Counted from the first letter of the stretch, positions 52,135-60,970 are shown. The stretch: 64,000 bases of DNA from an uncultured Acidimicrobiales bacterium (GCA_937976305.1 CALJSB010000007.1:56653-120652); one strand, 5' to 3'. A program made the numbers and translations. Notes: generated by a model not told the origin, from the sequence alone.

Positions 52135-53025
52135 TCAGCGGTCGATTGGAAGCGATCCCTGGTGGGCCGAAGCGCCTGAGAAGGGGTCAACACCGATGAC
52201 TCGAGCGGCGGAAAACACTGCGATTGCTGGGCCGTTCGTCGCGCCCTCTTCCGTGACCGCAAGCCCGAAGAGTGGGCCGCCGTCGTGACGACGTACAACA
52301 ACGATCGTGACGCTGAACCCGTCGACCTTTGTGGCTCCGGCGAATTCGACGATCAACTGTTCGTCGCAGAGTTCCGATGCCGCTCGGGCAACAGCCAACT
52401 CAGAAGTTTCGGCGACCGACGCTGCATCGCGCCGATCACCAGCACGGGTCAGCCGAATATCGGCCAAAACACCGTCTCGAGATTCCTGGGTGAGAACTCG
52501 GACCGACTCCTCAGCCGGGAGTACCGCATCGCCACTCAGAGCGGACCCTACCGAGCGAACCAAATCGGCGACTGTCTGGCTCTCGTTGTGGTCGAAGGCC
52601 TGTGACCGAACGACTGCCGCAGCGATGCTCCCCTCGGAGGTGGCGTCGTGACAGAGCAGCACAGAGTTCTCGCCGAGTTCGATCTGCTCGTAGCCGTGAG
52701 CGTCGTCATCGAGCTTGTGCCAGAGACGTCCGGCCACCTCAAACGAGATCGTGTCGAAGCCGTCCCACGAAGATGGGAGTTGTGAGGTGACCGCGGCCAG
52801 TTCACCCTCGCCATCGCGACGGACCAAGACGACGCCATCAGCGTCGAAACCGTCGGCGATCGACCGCAGCGCAAGCTGCGTCACCATCTCGCGGACGAGC
52901 GGTGAGTTGCGGGCCTTTTCTCCACCGAGCAGTTCGTTGACGCCGTAGCCTGGACGAGCCGAAAAGGCGTCTCCCAGAATCCCGGCAAGGCCGCGCCCAA
53001 GGCCTCTGTTCTCTGAAGATGTCAT
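52135..53025 (-). CDS. Hypothetical protein with ParB-like N-terminal motif and GAF-like body
   Basis: 296 aa from the ATG at 53025 (MTSSENRGLGRGLAGILGD); the upstream in-frame extension has composition unlike the gene and was rejected. Residues 7-17 (RGLGRGLAGIL) closely resemble the N-terminal peptide of chromosomal ParB that contacts and stimulates ParA, but no ParB DNA-binding domain follows. The rest alternates strands and helices like GAF or roadblock-type sensor domains (ADGFDADGVVLVRRDGEGELAAV; TISFEVAGRLWHKL). No enzyme motif. It lies between the protease and the penicillin-binding protein genes on the same strand. Confidence 0.78.
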   Translation of the reverse strand: MTSSENRGLGRGLAGILGDAFSARPGYGVNELLGGEKARNSPLVREMVTQLALRSIADGFDADGVVLVRRDGEGELAAVTSQLPSSWDGFDTISFEVAGRLWHKLDDDAHGYEQIELGENSVLLCHDATSEGSIAAAVVRSQAFDHNESQTVADLVRSVGSALSGDAVLPAEESVRVLTQESRDGVLADIRLTRAGDRRDAASVAETSELAVARAASELCDEQLIVEFAGATKVDGFSVTIVVVRRHDGGPLFGLAVTEEGATNGPAIAVFSAARVIGVDPFSGASAHQGSLPIDR

Positions 53026-53215
53026 CGAGTCGACTCCGCCTTTGGCCGACGATGATGTGTGGGGCGACGACCCCAGGTTGCGTTCCAAACTCTGAGCCCT
53101 CCCAGGCTTTCGAATTTCGCTTCTGAAACCAGAAGCACCCCGCCTACACGATTGACCATAGTTGTATAACGGCCCAGTCCGGCCGCCCTTGAGATGAGAA
53201 CTTCTGCCCGGCTGA

Positions 53216-53234
53216 AAGCGACAAATAGTCGCTT
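53216..53234 (-). terminator. Hairpin terminator after the serine protease gene
   Basis: AAGCGAC (53216-53222) and GTCGCTT (53228-53234) form a perfect 7-bp stem with a five-base AT-rich loop. Read on the minus strand it begins 12 bases after the protease stop and is followed by TTC, a short U-rich end. It separates the protease from the downstream gene. Confidence 0.55.
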
Positions 53235-53246
53235 CTGGAGTGGGTT

Positions 53247-53987
53247 CTACCCACAATCCGCTCGTACAGCCGATCCGCTTCCCGACACCCACGTCGACAG
53301 GCTCTCGACCGGAATCGCGATGGTGAGATCGAGAGTCGGCGAAAACCCTTGAAGCATGCCAACCACGCGTCCTTCTTCGTCGAGCACCGGTCCTCCACTG
53401 AACCCACCCGTCGTTGCAACGTCGAGGAGCATGACCTCCCCGCCGTACCCCCACGGGCTTCCCGTGTCGAACAGATGAACGCTGCCCGCGACGACGAGGG
53501 TCTCGCCTCCGCCGGCGTGGCCAGCCACGTAGATGAGGTCGCCAACCTCGGGGTTCTCGTCGGCCGCAACCAGAATCTCGGCTCCGACTGGTGCAGCACT
53601 GACGAGATCGAGTTCTGAAGCCCGGCGATGGATCGCGGTGAGCGTCGCTGGAATCGGCCCCGAAGGGGCTGATGGGTTGTCGACCTTGAACTCGGTTGCA
53701 CCTTCCACCAAGTGCCGATTGGTGAGCATCAGACCTTGCAAAACGAAGCCGCTGCCCAGCATCTGGCCAGCGCAGGTACGGCCCGAGACTCGTAGCGTTC
53801 CTTCCCGGGCCAGCGCGGCGATCTCGTTCACCGTTGTTGGACGATCTGCAGCGTCATCAACAAGGTGCGAATCTGCATCAAGACCCGCGACACCAGCCAA
53901 CATGGCAAAGGCCGACTCACCGGCCCCGACGACCAGCATGGCCACGGCGGCCCACATCGCCGCAACGCCAACCACCGCACGCAACAT
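53247..53987 (-). CDS. Trypsin-like serine protease, membrane-anchored
   Basis: 246 aa. An N-terminal hydrophobic segment (residues 1-35) acts as signal or anchor. The chymotrypsin-fold triad is visible: His92 in MLTNRHLVEGA, Asp127 in HRRASELDLVSA and Ser197 in TGGFSGGPV. A Cys at 72 is present (RTCAGQMLGSGFVL) and a second near the C-terminal end, possibly forming a disulfide, as in MarP-like periplasmic proteases. It lacks the four N-terminal helices of MarP. Likely acts outside the membrane. The start is the ATG at 53987, with no closer alternative. Confidence 0.87.
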   Translation of the reverse strand: MLRAVVGVAAMWAAVAMLVVGAGESAFAMLAGVAGLDADSHLVDDAADRPTTVNEIAALAREGTLRVSGRTCAGQMLGSGFVLQGLMLTNRHLVEGATEFKVDNPSAPSGPIPATLTAIHRRASELDLVSAAPVGAEILVAADENPEVGDLIYVAGHAGGGETLVVAGSVHLFDTGSPWGYGGEVMLLDVATTGGFSGGPVLDEEGRVVGMLQGFSPTLDLTIAIPVESLSTWVSGSGSAVRADCG

Positions 53988-54117
53988 CGAACCCGCCAGC
54001 TCCCACGCCTATCGCCTCTACACAGGCAAACGTAGGTTGGCGCCAGACCGCGTATCGACAGCAATCAGACCCAAGGAGAAGAGCTCTTCGGTTCCGGTCG
54101 CAGCGACTGAGTGCTGG

Positions 54118-54501
54118 TCAGCGAGTCTCAGAGTGGCTTTGTTTGACCTTCTTGACGACCTTGTTGATCAGCTCGCCAAGCTCGCTACTGAGACTGAAAT
54201 ACGAGACCCCGTAGTGGCCGATGCCATCAACCTCGCGCACGTTGCGGATTTCGATCGCACCGCGGAGACCATTCAGCTCCCACGTGATGCGCGAACCAAC
54301 CTGAAGATGCTTGCTCAGCGGAGCTTCGACAAGCGCACCGGCGACGGAGACGTCGAGCAGACGAACCTTCGTTGCTGACGTGCGACCAAACGACTTCGGA
54401 ATGAACCACGTGGCAAGGAGACCATCGATTTCGTAGCGCTCACCCATGCGCGGCACTTCGGCCGGACGCCGAGAGTCAGCCTGATCGATGAGTTCAGCCA
54501 T
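54118..54501 (-). CDS. PilZ-domain protein (possible c-di-GMP receptor)
   Basis: 127 aa from the ATG at 54501 (MAELIDQADSRRPAEVPRMGERYEI). A PilZ-like beta-barrel is suggested by VRLLDVSVAGALVEAPLSKHLQVGSRITWELNG, carrying the DxSxxG motif (here DVSVAG). The upstream RxxxR motif is only weakly represented (RRPAEVPR). Such domains bind cyclic di-GMP or act as adaptor folds. The upstream frame to 54567 is open but less typical. It may tie in with motility or surface regulation, but no partner is adjacent. Moderate confidence because the arginine pair is not classical. Confidence 0.75.
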   Translation of the reverse strand: MAELIDQADSRRPAEVPRMGERYEIDGLLATWFIPKSFGRTSATKVRLLDVSVAGALVEAPLSKHLQVGSRITWELNGLRGAIEIRNVREVDGIGHYGVSYFSLSSELGELINKVVKKVKQSHSETR

Positions 54502-54590
54502 GTGTTTGATATCGGCCGTAGTGAGGACCAACGTTATGAGCCGATCGACCCACGTCGCTGTCGGCACAGACGTCGATCAGCACAACATCG

Positions 54591-54797
54591 TCAATCAGAG
54601 AGCCGCGTGCGCGTCTTTGCTACTTCCCTCTGCAACCTGGGGCTCAACTTGCCGAAACGCTCCGACTCCTTGGCCTCACGCTTAAAAACCTTGCGTTCCT
54701 TCGAGGCGGTTCGCTTCGACTTCGCCGTCCGGGCTGGCCAAAGGAATCCCCGAACGACAGACCCAACACCGTTCACGACAGACCTGATCAACTTCAT
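54591..54797 (-). CDS. Possible small basic protein (68 aa)
   Basis: 68 aa, ATG start, very basic: MKLIRSVVNGVGSVVRGFLWP followed by ARTAKSKRTASKERKVFKREAKESERFGKLSPRLQRE. The N-terminal 20 residues could be an amphipathic or membrane-associated helix. It lies in a minus-strand run between GrpB and the PilZ gene with no overlap with other calls. No family recognised and the ribosome-binding site is weak, so it may not be expressed. Confidence 0.4.
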   Translation of the reverse strand: MKLIRSVVNGVGSVVRGFLWPARTAKSKRTASKERKVFKREAKESERFGKLSPRLQREVAKTRTRLSD

Positions 54798-54881
54798 CGC
54801 AGGTGATCCTATTCGGGCTCGGCTCGCCCCAGGTCAATTGACCTCGAGGATCGGCTCACAAGACCGCAAGGCCGATCAAGA

Positions 54882-55469
54882 TCAGTGCCGGGGAACGTCG
54901 ATGCCTTGCTCTGCCGCGAGGCCGGACACCGTTGAGAAAACAAACTCCGACTTGGCTTTGCTGTACCCGGGACGATCTCGACGAAACGCTACGGCGAGGC
55001 GTGTCTTGAGAGTTCCGTACTCAGCTCGCAACTGCTCATTGGTTCGCAATTCGTCGCGAAACATCAAGTAGCACGGCCACTGGAAGTTGTTCCGGCTGAC
55101 AACATGAATATGTGCATCCGAAGAGCCGGCAACCGGCTCGCGCGTGTAGAAGCGGCCGCCGTAGTCGCCGAGATCGTCTTGGAACACAAACGACACCTCG
55201 AGAAGCGCGTTCGAGAGTTCCGTCGTCTCGACCGGGCTGCCGAGTCCGACGGCAATGTCGAGCACCGGCTTGGCCCGCAAGTGCGGCACGGCTGTCGAAC
55301 CAACATGGGCGATTTCGGCGTCGACCTCGAGTGGCGTCAGCGCAGCGGCGAGCTGTGCCTTGGTTTCGTCAAAGCGAGCGGCCCAGCGAGCATCGTGTTC
55401 GACGACGACGACTCTGCTCTTGTCGAGACCGAGTTCATCGCCCGGTGCGTCGGCTGGTTGACCGGCCAT
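54882..55469 (-). CDS. GrpB-family (UPF0157) protein
   Basis: 195 aa. Nucleotidyltransferase-fold family of unknown substrate. Family features: VVVVEHDARWAARFDETKAQLAAAL, IAHVGSTAVPHLRAKPVLDIAVGL (the GSTAVPGL..KPVIDI-type motif with catalytic Asp), HIHVVSRNNFQWPCYLMFRDELRTNEQLRAEYGTLKTRLA. GrpB proteins are related to nucleotidyltransferases, yet no biochemical activity is firmly established. It stands alone between the small basic protein and the gene at 55597. Confidence 0.92.
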   Translation of the reverse strand: MAGQPADAPGDELGLDKSRVVVVEHDARWAARFDETKAQLAAALTPLEVDAEIAHVGSTAVPHLRAKPVLDIAVGLGSPVETTELSNALLEVSFVFQDDLGDYGGRFYTREPVAGSSDAHIHVVSRNNFQWPCYLMFRDELRTNEQLRAEYGTLKTRLAVAFRRDRPGYSKAKSEFVFSTVSGLAAEQGIDVPRH

Positions 55470-55554
55470 GTGCCGACCTTAGAGGGGCGGCATTGTCCTG
55501 TTTGCCAGAAACTGACACATAGACGGGTTGATTCCTTCAGCTCCGCAAAGCCGG

Positions 55555-55611
55555 AGGCTCAGGAAACAGCCGCAGGCTCAGGAAACAGCCGCAGGCTCAG
55601 GAGCCCGCCGC
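55555..55611. repeat. Three 19-bp tandem repeats
   Basis: AGGCTCAGGAAACAGCCGC occurs twice exactly (55555-55573, 55574-55592). A third, diverged copy (55593-55611) begins AGGCTCAGG. The third copy contains the stop codon of the minus-strand gene that ends at 55597, so the array sits at that gene's 3' end. Confidence 0.8.
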
Positions 55612-56487
55612 GTCAACCAGCGTCGATGGCTGAACGAAGAACTCATACCGCTGACGGCGCACCGACTCGACCCAGAATCGCTGCAACTGCTGCAACTTCT
55701 TGAGCCGAGGGAATGCCTTCACGTCTTCGGCCAGACTGGCCCGGGCCTCCATCTCGTTCAGCGGCTCCGCCGGAGCGAGCACCCTGTTGAACGTCGACAA
55801 CGCCGGTGGCACCCATGCCTCGAGGTCGACCCTGATCAGATTCGCAACCACGTCAGCGGCCACGCCCCTTGGCTCTTTCCACCGTTCAGCCAGACTGAGA
55901 ATGTCCTTTCTCGCGAGGCTTCGGACGGGAGCCGGCACAGAGGCAAAGATCGGCCCGGAATCGAAGAGCATCTCGCCGTTTTCATCCCACATGAACGGGG
56001 TTCCCAAGTCGAGCATCGTCGCAACTTGCCCGTCCCACGACCAGTTCGTGACCTGCGCATCAACACTGACCCTGCTGTTCGTACGGGCAATGATCGCAGC
56101 AAGCTCAATCAGGAAGGGATGCTCGGCATCGGGTTCATCCCTCGCAAGCACCTGGTCGCCAAGCGTCTCTTTGGGCAGAAGAGGCTGGACTTGATAACCG
56201 ACGTTGTAGCTGCCTCGATCGATGACCATCAGCGACGTGTCGACCCCTTTGGCCCCGAGGCCGTCGAGGGCGTCGATGTAGTCAGCGAGAAGGCGGCCAA
56301 ACGCATCGAGCTCCGCCTGGGTTGACGGCGCTGTTGGCTTGCACACAAAGAGTGGATCTCGCAGCGGGAAGCCCAGCGCGACCGATATCTCGCCAAACCC
56401 AATCACATTCAGGCCGCTGTTATCGCGACGCTCGAGCGCGAGCTGAACGGCGCCATCGAGCTCGCTCAGTTGGGTGGCGGTCAGCAC
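55597..56487 (-). CDS. Uncharacterised protein, kinase-like fold suspected
   Basis: 296 aa from the GTG at 56487 (VLTATQLSELDGAVQLALERRDNSG). The longer open frame to 56850 lies under the DinB gene and was rejected. Motifs: GFGEISVALGFP near the N-terminus, then SLMVIDRGSYNVGYQVQPLL, VDAQVTNWSWDG, VATMLDLGTPFMWDENGEM and a C-terminal Arg-rich helix. The Asp-x-Gln-x-x-Asn and LDLGTP patterns look like the catalytic and metal loops of phosphotransferase-type kinases. This suggests a DUF6206-like protein, an assignment made from memory. The stop lies in a 19-bp tandem repeat. Confidence 0.7.
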   Translation of the reverse strand: MLTATQLSELDGAVQLALERRDNSGLNVIGFGEISVALGFPLRDPLFVCKPTAPSTQAELDAFGRLLADYIDALDGLGAKGVDTSLMVIDRGSYNVGYQVQPLLPKETLGDQVLARDEPDAEHPFLIELAAIIARTNSRVSVDAQVTNWSWDGQVATMLDLGTPFMWDENGEMLFDSGPIFASVPAPVRSLARKDILSLAERWKEPRGVAADVVANLIRVDLEAWVPPALSTFNRVLAPAEPLNEMEARASLAEDVKAFPRLKKLQQLQRFWVESVRRQRYEFFVQPSTLVDAAGS

Positions 56488-56516
56488 AACGCTTTGTCTA
56501 CCACGGCAGCGCTGGC

Positions 56517-57032
56517 CTAGAGCACGTCCCCATCGATGGCCTCTCGAATGAGATCGGCGTGGCCGCAGTGCCGGGCGTACTCCTCGATCATGTGAACGAG
56601 AATCCACCTCAAGTTCCAGTGGGCGCCAGATTGATCGGTTCGAACGCTGAGATCGTCGAGCTCGGCTGCCGCAGCTCGCTGCCGAGACTCCGCGACCGCC
56701 TGATCGAAAACGGAGAACAGGTGCTCTCGGTCCCAGGACTCGGCCAGAGTCATCTCGGCATCCCGGTCGCTCTTCCAGTCGAGTTCGGCCACATAGGACA
56801 AAGGGTCGTCTCCCCCGAAACGCTCGACAAACCAATACTGCTCGACCCAAGCCATGTGCCCGACAAGTCGTGCGAGGCTCAAAGATGTCGGGAGCGGAGT
56901 CGCTCGCAGCTGATCCTCGGTGAGCCCAAAGCAGCGATCGACAAGTGCGGCCCGATAGAAGTCGAGGAACTCTCGGAGGGCCGTGCCTTCGTCAGGGGCG
57001 AGCGCGATGGAGGGGGCCGGGGGTCGTTCCAT
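56517..57032 (-). CDS. DinB-family protein (DUF664 type)
   Basis: 171 aa from the ATG at 57032. Four-helix DinB fold: a first metal His in LARLVGHMAWVEQYWF, then WNLRWILVHMIEEYARHCGHADLIREAIDGD, which carries two further His and is typical of the DUF664 (mycothiol-transferase-like) branch. Family members bind a divalent metal and often transfer thiols such as mycothiol. The substrate is unknown. In-frame starts further upstream (57053 and beyond) would run into the divergent HAD gene region and were not chosen. Confidence 0.88.
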   Translation of the reverse strand: MERPPAPSIALAPDEGTALREFLDFYRAALVDRCFGLTEDQLRATPLPTSLSLARLVGHMAWVEQYWFVERFGGDDPLSYVAELDWKSDRDAEMTLAESWDREHLFSVFDQAVAESRQRAAAAELDDLSVRTDQSGAHWNLRWILVHMIEEYARHCGHADLIREAIDGDVL

Positions 57033-57099
57033 TCCCTGAACAGTACGCATCATCGGCGTGATCCGTCGTCCGATTTCGTCTGTGTTGGATACTGGGGCT

Positions 57100-57726
57100 G
57101 TGAAAGCCGATGACGCCTTGCCGCACGATTCCGGATTGACCACCGTGGTGCTTGATCTCGATGGCGTCATGAGGCACTTCGACCCCAATCACCGATCAGC
57201 TGTCGAGGCCCACTACGGGCTCCGCGACGGAATCCTGCACGAGGTCGCGTTCAGTCCCGAGCTCATGACCCCGCTCGTCACGGGCGAGATCACGAGAGCC
57301 GTTTGGACAAAGCAGATTGGCACTGCCGTCGGCTCGCCTGAGGCTGCTGCCGCGTGGATCTCTGACCGAGGCAAGGTCGATGTGCCGATGATCGCTGAGG
57401 TTGACCGTTTGCGTGCCGCAGGACGAGTTGTCGCCCTTCTCACGAACGGGTCAGACACCATCCCTACAGAGCTGTTGGCGCTGGGCTTGGTCGATCACTT
57501 TGACCACATCTTCAACTCAGCCGAGATCGGATACGCGAAGCCAGAGCGACGCATCTTTCAGTACGTTTGCGGACACCTCGGAGTTGAACCCAGCGAGGTG
57601 TTCTTCACCGATGATTCGCCGTCGAATCTCTCAGGCGCCATCGAGCTAGGCATGACTGCTCGCACATTCATGGGGATCGAGTTGTTCCGCACCCACCTCG
57701 TGGAATTCGGCATCATGTCGGAGTGA
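57100..57726 (+). CDS. HAD-family hydrolase (subfamily IA)
   Basis: About 208 aa from the GTG at 57100 (an earlier GTG at 57058 is possible). Motif I VVLDLDGVMRHFD has the two catalytic Asp residues. Motif II is LLTNGSDTIPTELLALGL, motif III GYAKPERRIF and motif IV VFFTDDSPSNLSGAIELGM. The LTNGS form resembles haloacid dehalogenase/phosphatase relatives that act on small organic phosphates. The substrate is unknown. It is divergent from DinB and is followed after 39 bases by an MFS transporter on the same strand. Confidence 0.85.
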   Translation: MKADDALPHDSGLTTVVLDLDGVMRHFDPNHRSAVEAHYGLRDGILHEVAFSPELMTPLVTGEITRAVWTKQIGTAVGSPEAAAAWISDRGKVDVPMIAEVDRLRAAGRVVALLTNGSDTIPTELLALGLVDHFDHIFNSAEIGYAKPERRIFQYVCGHLGVEPSEVFFTDDSPSNLSGAIELGMTARTFMGIELFRTHLVEFGIMSE

Positions 57727-57765
57727 TCGGGGAATGATCCACCCGCACCTGTCGTTCTGACACGC

Positions 57766-58947
57766 ATGGAATTCGACCAGCGTCGACAATTGCAGCTGTT
57801 GGCTGCTGCGCTGGTCTTCTCGATGTCGACGTGGTTCTCGACCGCCGCCGTCCTCGGTCAGTTGCGGACCGTCTGGGAACTTTCGAGCGCGCAGGCCAGT
57901 TGGCTGACGATTCTCGTGCAGATCGGATTCGTTGCTGGCGCGTTGACTACCTCCGCAACCAACATCGCCGACCGGATCCCGCCGCTGCGTCTCATCTTCT
58001 ACGGGTCACTCGGGGCGGCAGTAGCCAACGGATTGATCGTGGTTTTCGACAACTACTGGTCGGCCGCCATTCTGCGATTCCTCACCGGAGCATTTCTCGC
58101 TGCCGTCTATCCGCCAGCACTGAAGGCGATGTCAGCCTGGTTCATCAAGGGACGCGGGCTTGCGTTGGGCGTCATGATCGGCGCACTGACCGTTGGCTCT
58201 GCCCTCCCCCACTTCTTGAACGGCTTGGGTGGCGTCGACTGGCAGCTCACGATGCTCGGCACCTCGTTCTTAACGCTTCTCGGAGGCACCGTGGCTGTCG
58301 TCTTTGGACAGCCAGGGCCTCACGGCATTGCCTCGGCGCCGTTCGACCCCAGTCAGATTCGAACGATCATGCAAGATCGAAAGTTCCGGCTGGCCAGCAT
58401 CGGATACTTCGGCCACATGTGGGAGCTGTTTGCCATGTGGGCGTGGATCGCTGCGTTCTACAGCGACGTGCTCGGAAACGACCGCCAGGCGAGCTTCGTC
58501 ACGTTCGTCGTCATGGGAGCCGGTGCCGGTGGGTCGGTCTATGCCGGTTTGGTGAGCGACCGGCGATCCCGGTCCGATGCCGCGGCTCAGGCCATGAAGG
58601 CATCGGGCCTCCTTGCCCTCGTGACCGGCTTCCTCGTTGATGCACCGGCACCAGTCGTCATTGGGGCTGGGCTCATCTGGGGCTTTTGGGTCGTTGCCGA
58701 CTCGGCCCAGTTCTCTGCCATCGTCACCGAGACTTGCCCGAAGGCCTACGTCGGTACAGCACTCACCGTTCAGCTTGCCGCAGGTTTCGTACTGACGGTT
58801 TTCACGATCTTCCTCGTGCCCGTCATTCGCGACGCTGCAGGGTGGGGCTGGGCCTTCGCACTGCTCGCCCCGGGCCCAGCTATCGGGACACTGGCCATGC
58901 GTGCGCTCGGCAGAGACGAACGCGAAGCGGCACTCGCCGTTGGATGA
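57766..58947 (+). CDS. MFS transporter
   Basis: 393 aa, twelve predicted membrane helices. Features of the major facilitator family: LVFSMSTWFSTAAVLGQLR, IPPLRLIFYGSLGAAVANG, RFLTGAFLAAVYPPALKAMSAWFIKGRGLALGVMIGALTVGSALPHFLNGLGG (motifs B/C) and a second-half loop VSDRRSRSDAAAQ. The pattern is close to CynX/NarK-like sugar or anion porters; the substrate is not determinable. The ATG at 57766 fits the first helix directly. Confidence 0.85.
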   Translation: MEFDQRRQLQLLAAALVFSMSTWFSTAAVLGQLRTVWELSSAQASWLTILVQIGFVAGALTTSATNIADRIPPLRLIFYGSLGAAVANGLIVVFDNYWSAAILRFLTGAFLAAVYPPALKAMSAWFIKGRGLALGVMIGALTVGSALPHFLNGLGGVDWQLTMLGTSFLTLLGGTVAVVFGQPGPHGIASAPFDPSQIRTIMQDRKFRLASIGYFGHMWELFAMWAWIAAFYSDVLGNDRQASFVTFVVMGAGAGGSVYAGLVSDRRSRSDAAAQAMKASGLLALVTGFLVDAPAPVVIGAGLIWGFWVVADSAQFSAIVTETCPKAYVGTALTVQLAAGFVLTVFTIFLVPVIRDAAGWGWAFALLAPGPAIGTLAMRALGRDEREAALAVG

Positions 58948-58976
58948 AACCTGAACGGCTTCGGTAGAAAGAGGTC

Positions 58977-59126
58977 GTGCCCACGGCGATCGTGTCAACG
59001 GCTCTGTGTGTCATTGATCGCGAACAGGGCGGAGCCGAGGCCTTTGCCGAGATCGATCTGGCGATGGTCTCGCTTTTCACACGGAGCGAACTCGAGACGG
59101 CAGATAGCGCCGACACTCAGCTCTGA
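58977..59126 (+). CDS. Possible 49-aa small protein
   Basis: A GTG start directly after a reasonable ribosome-binding site (AAAGAGG, 58967-58973), 49 codons, ending ADSADTQL before TGA. The last ten bases overlap the stop region of the convergent TauE/SafE gene. The sequence (STALCVIDREQGGAEAFAEIDLAMVSLF) has no recognised family, and chance origin is possible. Confidence 0.3.
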   Translation: MPTAIVSTALCVIDREQGGAEAFAEIDLAMVSLFTRSELETADSADTQL

Positions 59127-60313
59127 CCGACGAGCCAGTCCCGGTTGCGGCCGGCCGCCCGAACGAGCCAAAGCGCAACCACGACTCCGACGGCGAAGTA
59201 CACAACCAAAACCATGTCGGTGCGCAACGCCTCGAGGAACAAGATCGTGGTCGACACCTCCAACACTGCCATCGCACCAACGAAGGTGATCAGCGTTCGA
59301 GGTGAGACCACACTGGCCACCCATGCCCCGAAAGGGGCGCCCCAGACCACAATCGGGGCGGCGGACAACCAGATCCCGAACAGGTCGAACTGCGTCCCGG
59401 GCTGGGGCTCGGCAAACGTCGTGTCACCGGCCCTAATCACGTCGCCGGCGGCATCGATGTCAATCGACAGCTGGCCGTCGATGAGACCGAGGATGACGAG
59501 TCCCATTGTCGACACAAAGGCCATCGAGATGATGCTCGATGGAACACCGACCCGAGGATGCACACCGGCAATCAGCACAACGAAGACGAAGAGGAAGACG
59601 TCGACGCCGGAGCCGGCGAGGGACGTGAACAAGCCGCCCATCAGCGCCAGCACGAGGAACAGAGTGGTTCCGCGGGGTGTCCACTGCCCGACGCCGTCGC
59701 TTCCATGGCTCCCTTCTCGAAAGCACAGGAACACGATCATCGCCAGAGACGCAATGGCAACCGTGAAGGTGACCTTCACGTAAGGGTCAGCGACCCGTGA
59801 GTTCCAGAAGGGCGTGGCCCGGTCAATGAGCAGTGTGAGGCCGACGAGGAATCCGACGCCGCCGCCGAGGATGCCGAGACCAACCGCCTTCTTGTCGATA
59901 CGGCGGCCGGCAATCAAGATCGAGAGCGAGGCCACCACCATCCCTGTCGCCTGGATCGACAGCGAGAACGACCGAGCCACAGCCGCTGGGATCTCGAGCA
60001 CCTTGGTGAAGACAGGGAAAGCGACAGCACCGCCTCCCTGCGGAGTCGAGCCGGCAACAAAACTGCCGAACACCATCGTCACCGCCGTTCGCCAGTGGTC
60101 GGTCACCCGACCGAAATGACCGTTCATCAACACGAACACAACCCAACCGGTGGTGAACAACACGGCAGGCGCCCAGGCAAGCTTTGTCCGATGCCGACGC
60201 CAGCCGATGGGTTCCGGGTCGGAGAACGGCTCGGGACGGGTAATCGGCTCGCGTTCGACCGGTTCTTCAAGCTCGACCAGGCGGCCGACCGTCGGACGCA
60301 ATCCACCCGTCAT
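59117..60313 (-). CDS. TauE/SafE-family transporter
   Basis: 398 aa from the ATG at 60313 (MTGGLRPTVGRL). A 40-residue charged tail is followed by about eight to nine membrane helices. Family-type segments: FGSFVAGSTPQGGGAVAFPVFTKVL, RSFSLSIQATGMVVASLSILIAG, MGGLFTSLAGSGVDVFLFVFVVLIAGVHPRVGVPSSIISMAFVSTMG and WGAPFGAWVASVV. TauE/SafE proteins export sulfite, sulfoacetate or similar anions. The charged N-terminal tail is longer than usual. Direction and substrate are unproven. Confidence 0.85.
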   Translation of the reverse strand: MTGGLRPTVGRLVELEEPVEREPITRPEPFSDPEPIGWRRHRTKLAWAPAVLFTTGWVVFVLMNGHFGRVTDHWRTAVTMVFGSFVAGSTPQGGGAVAFPVFTKVLEIPAAVARSFSLSIQATGMVVASLSILIAGRRIDKKAVGLGILGGGVGFLVGLTLLIDRATPFWNSRVADPYVKVTFTVAIASLAMIVFLCFREGSHGSDGVGQWTPRGTTLFLVLALMGGLFTSLAGSGVDVFLFVFVVLIAGVHPRVGVPSSIISMAFVSTMGLVILGLIDGQLSIDIDAAGDVIRAGDTTFAEPQPGTQFDLFGIWLSAAPIVVWGAPFGAWVASVVSPRTLITFVGAMAVLEVSTTILFLEALRTDMVLVVYFAVGVVVALWLVRAAGRNRDWLVGQS

Positions 60314-60430
60314 GGCAGATCGAACCGGCCCGTGCGGTTGATCATTCCTGCGCACCGAGCACGCCAAGCGCGCTGACAATCACTCCCAGCGAAGATTGAG
60401 GGATTCTCCCGGTGCTGCCGAACCGGCCAG

Positions 60431-60970
60431 ATGACGATCATCACAGGCATGATCGGACGTACCGCCACATGGTTGAAGCAGAACCCCATCGCCGGGCTTC
60501 GAGCACCAGCCCGTCCGGTTCCGCTGCACGTTGTTGTTTTGACGAGCGTCTACGGGCTGGTGGCCGTTGGCATTGGGCTTTCGACGGGGCTCTTGCACCC
60601 CGCCTGGCCCGCACTCTGGCAGGTCGTCGTTCTTCCGTTGCTGCTGATCGTGTACCCGTCGTTGCTCGAGGAGCTCTTCTTCCGCGGCGTGCTCATGCCG
60701 CGCTCGTTGCTCGACGCTCCTCGCTGGAAGCAGGGTGCTGCCCTCGCGGCCTCGACCGCGATCTTTGTGGCCTACCACCCGATCAATGCCGCAACGCTGA
60801 GTCTGAGCGACACGTCGATGTTCAGCGACCCTGCATTTCTCGGCATCGTGACGATGCTCGGTCTTGTGTGCGGTTATGCGTATCTTCGCACCGGCTCCCT
60901 TCGGATACCGGTGGCCATCCACTGGGCGACGGTGCTGGTCTGGAACTTGGCGCTGGGACGGCCCTGGTAA
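60431..60970 (+). CDS. CPBP-family intramembrane protease
   Basis: 179 aa. Abi/CPBP fold: the first motif EELFFRG (Glu80, Glu81, Arg85) lies in a membrane helix, followed by FVAYHPINAATL and the C-terminal AIHWATVLVWNLALG, in which His and Asn are the usual catalytic residues of this type II CAAX-protease family. The N-terminal region has two hydrophobic helices. The substrate is unknown. The ATG at 60431 follows the TauE/SafE start divergently, and the Rieske gene follows on the same strand after 43 bases. Confidence 0.87.
   Translation: MTIITGMIGRTATWLKQNPIAGLRAPARPVPLHVVVLTSVYGLVAVGIGLSTGLLHPAWPALWQVVVLPLLLIVYPSLLEELFFRGVLMPRSLLDAPRWKQGAALAASTAIFVAYHPINAATLSLSDTSMFSDPAFLGIVTMLGLVCGYAYLRTGSLRIPVAIHWATVLVWNLALGRPW

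Noticed and set aside
53025..53454. Longer N-terminus for the ParB-motif protein
   Set aside because: The upstream extension has Arg-rich, frame-shadow composition, and the homology-like start MTSSENRGLGRGL follows.
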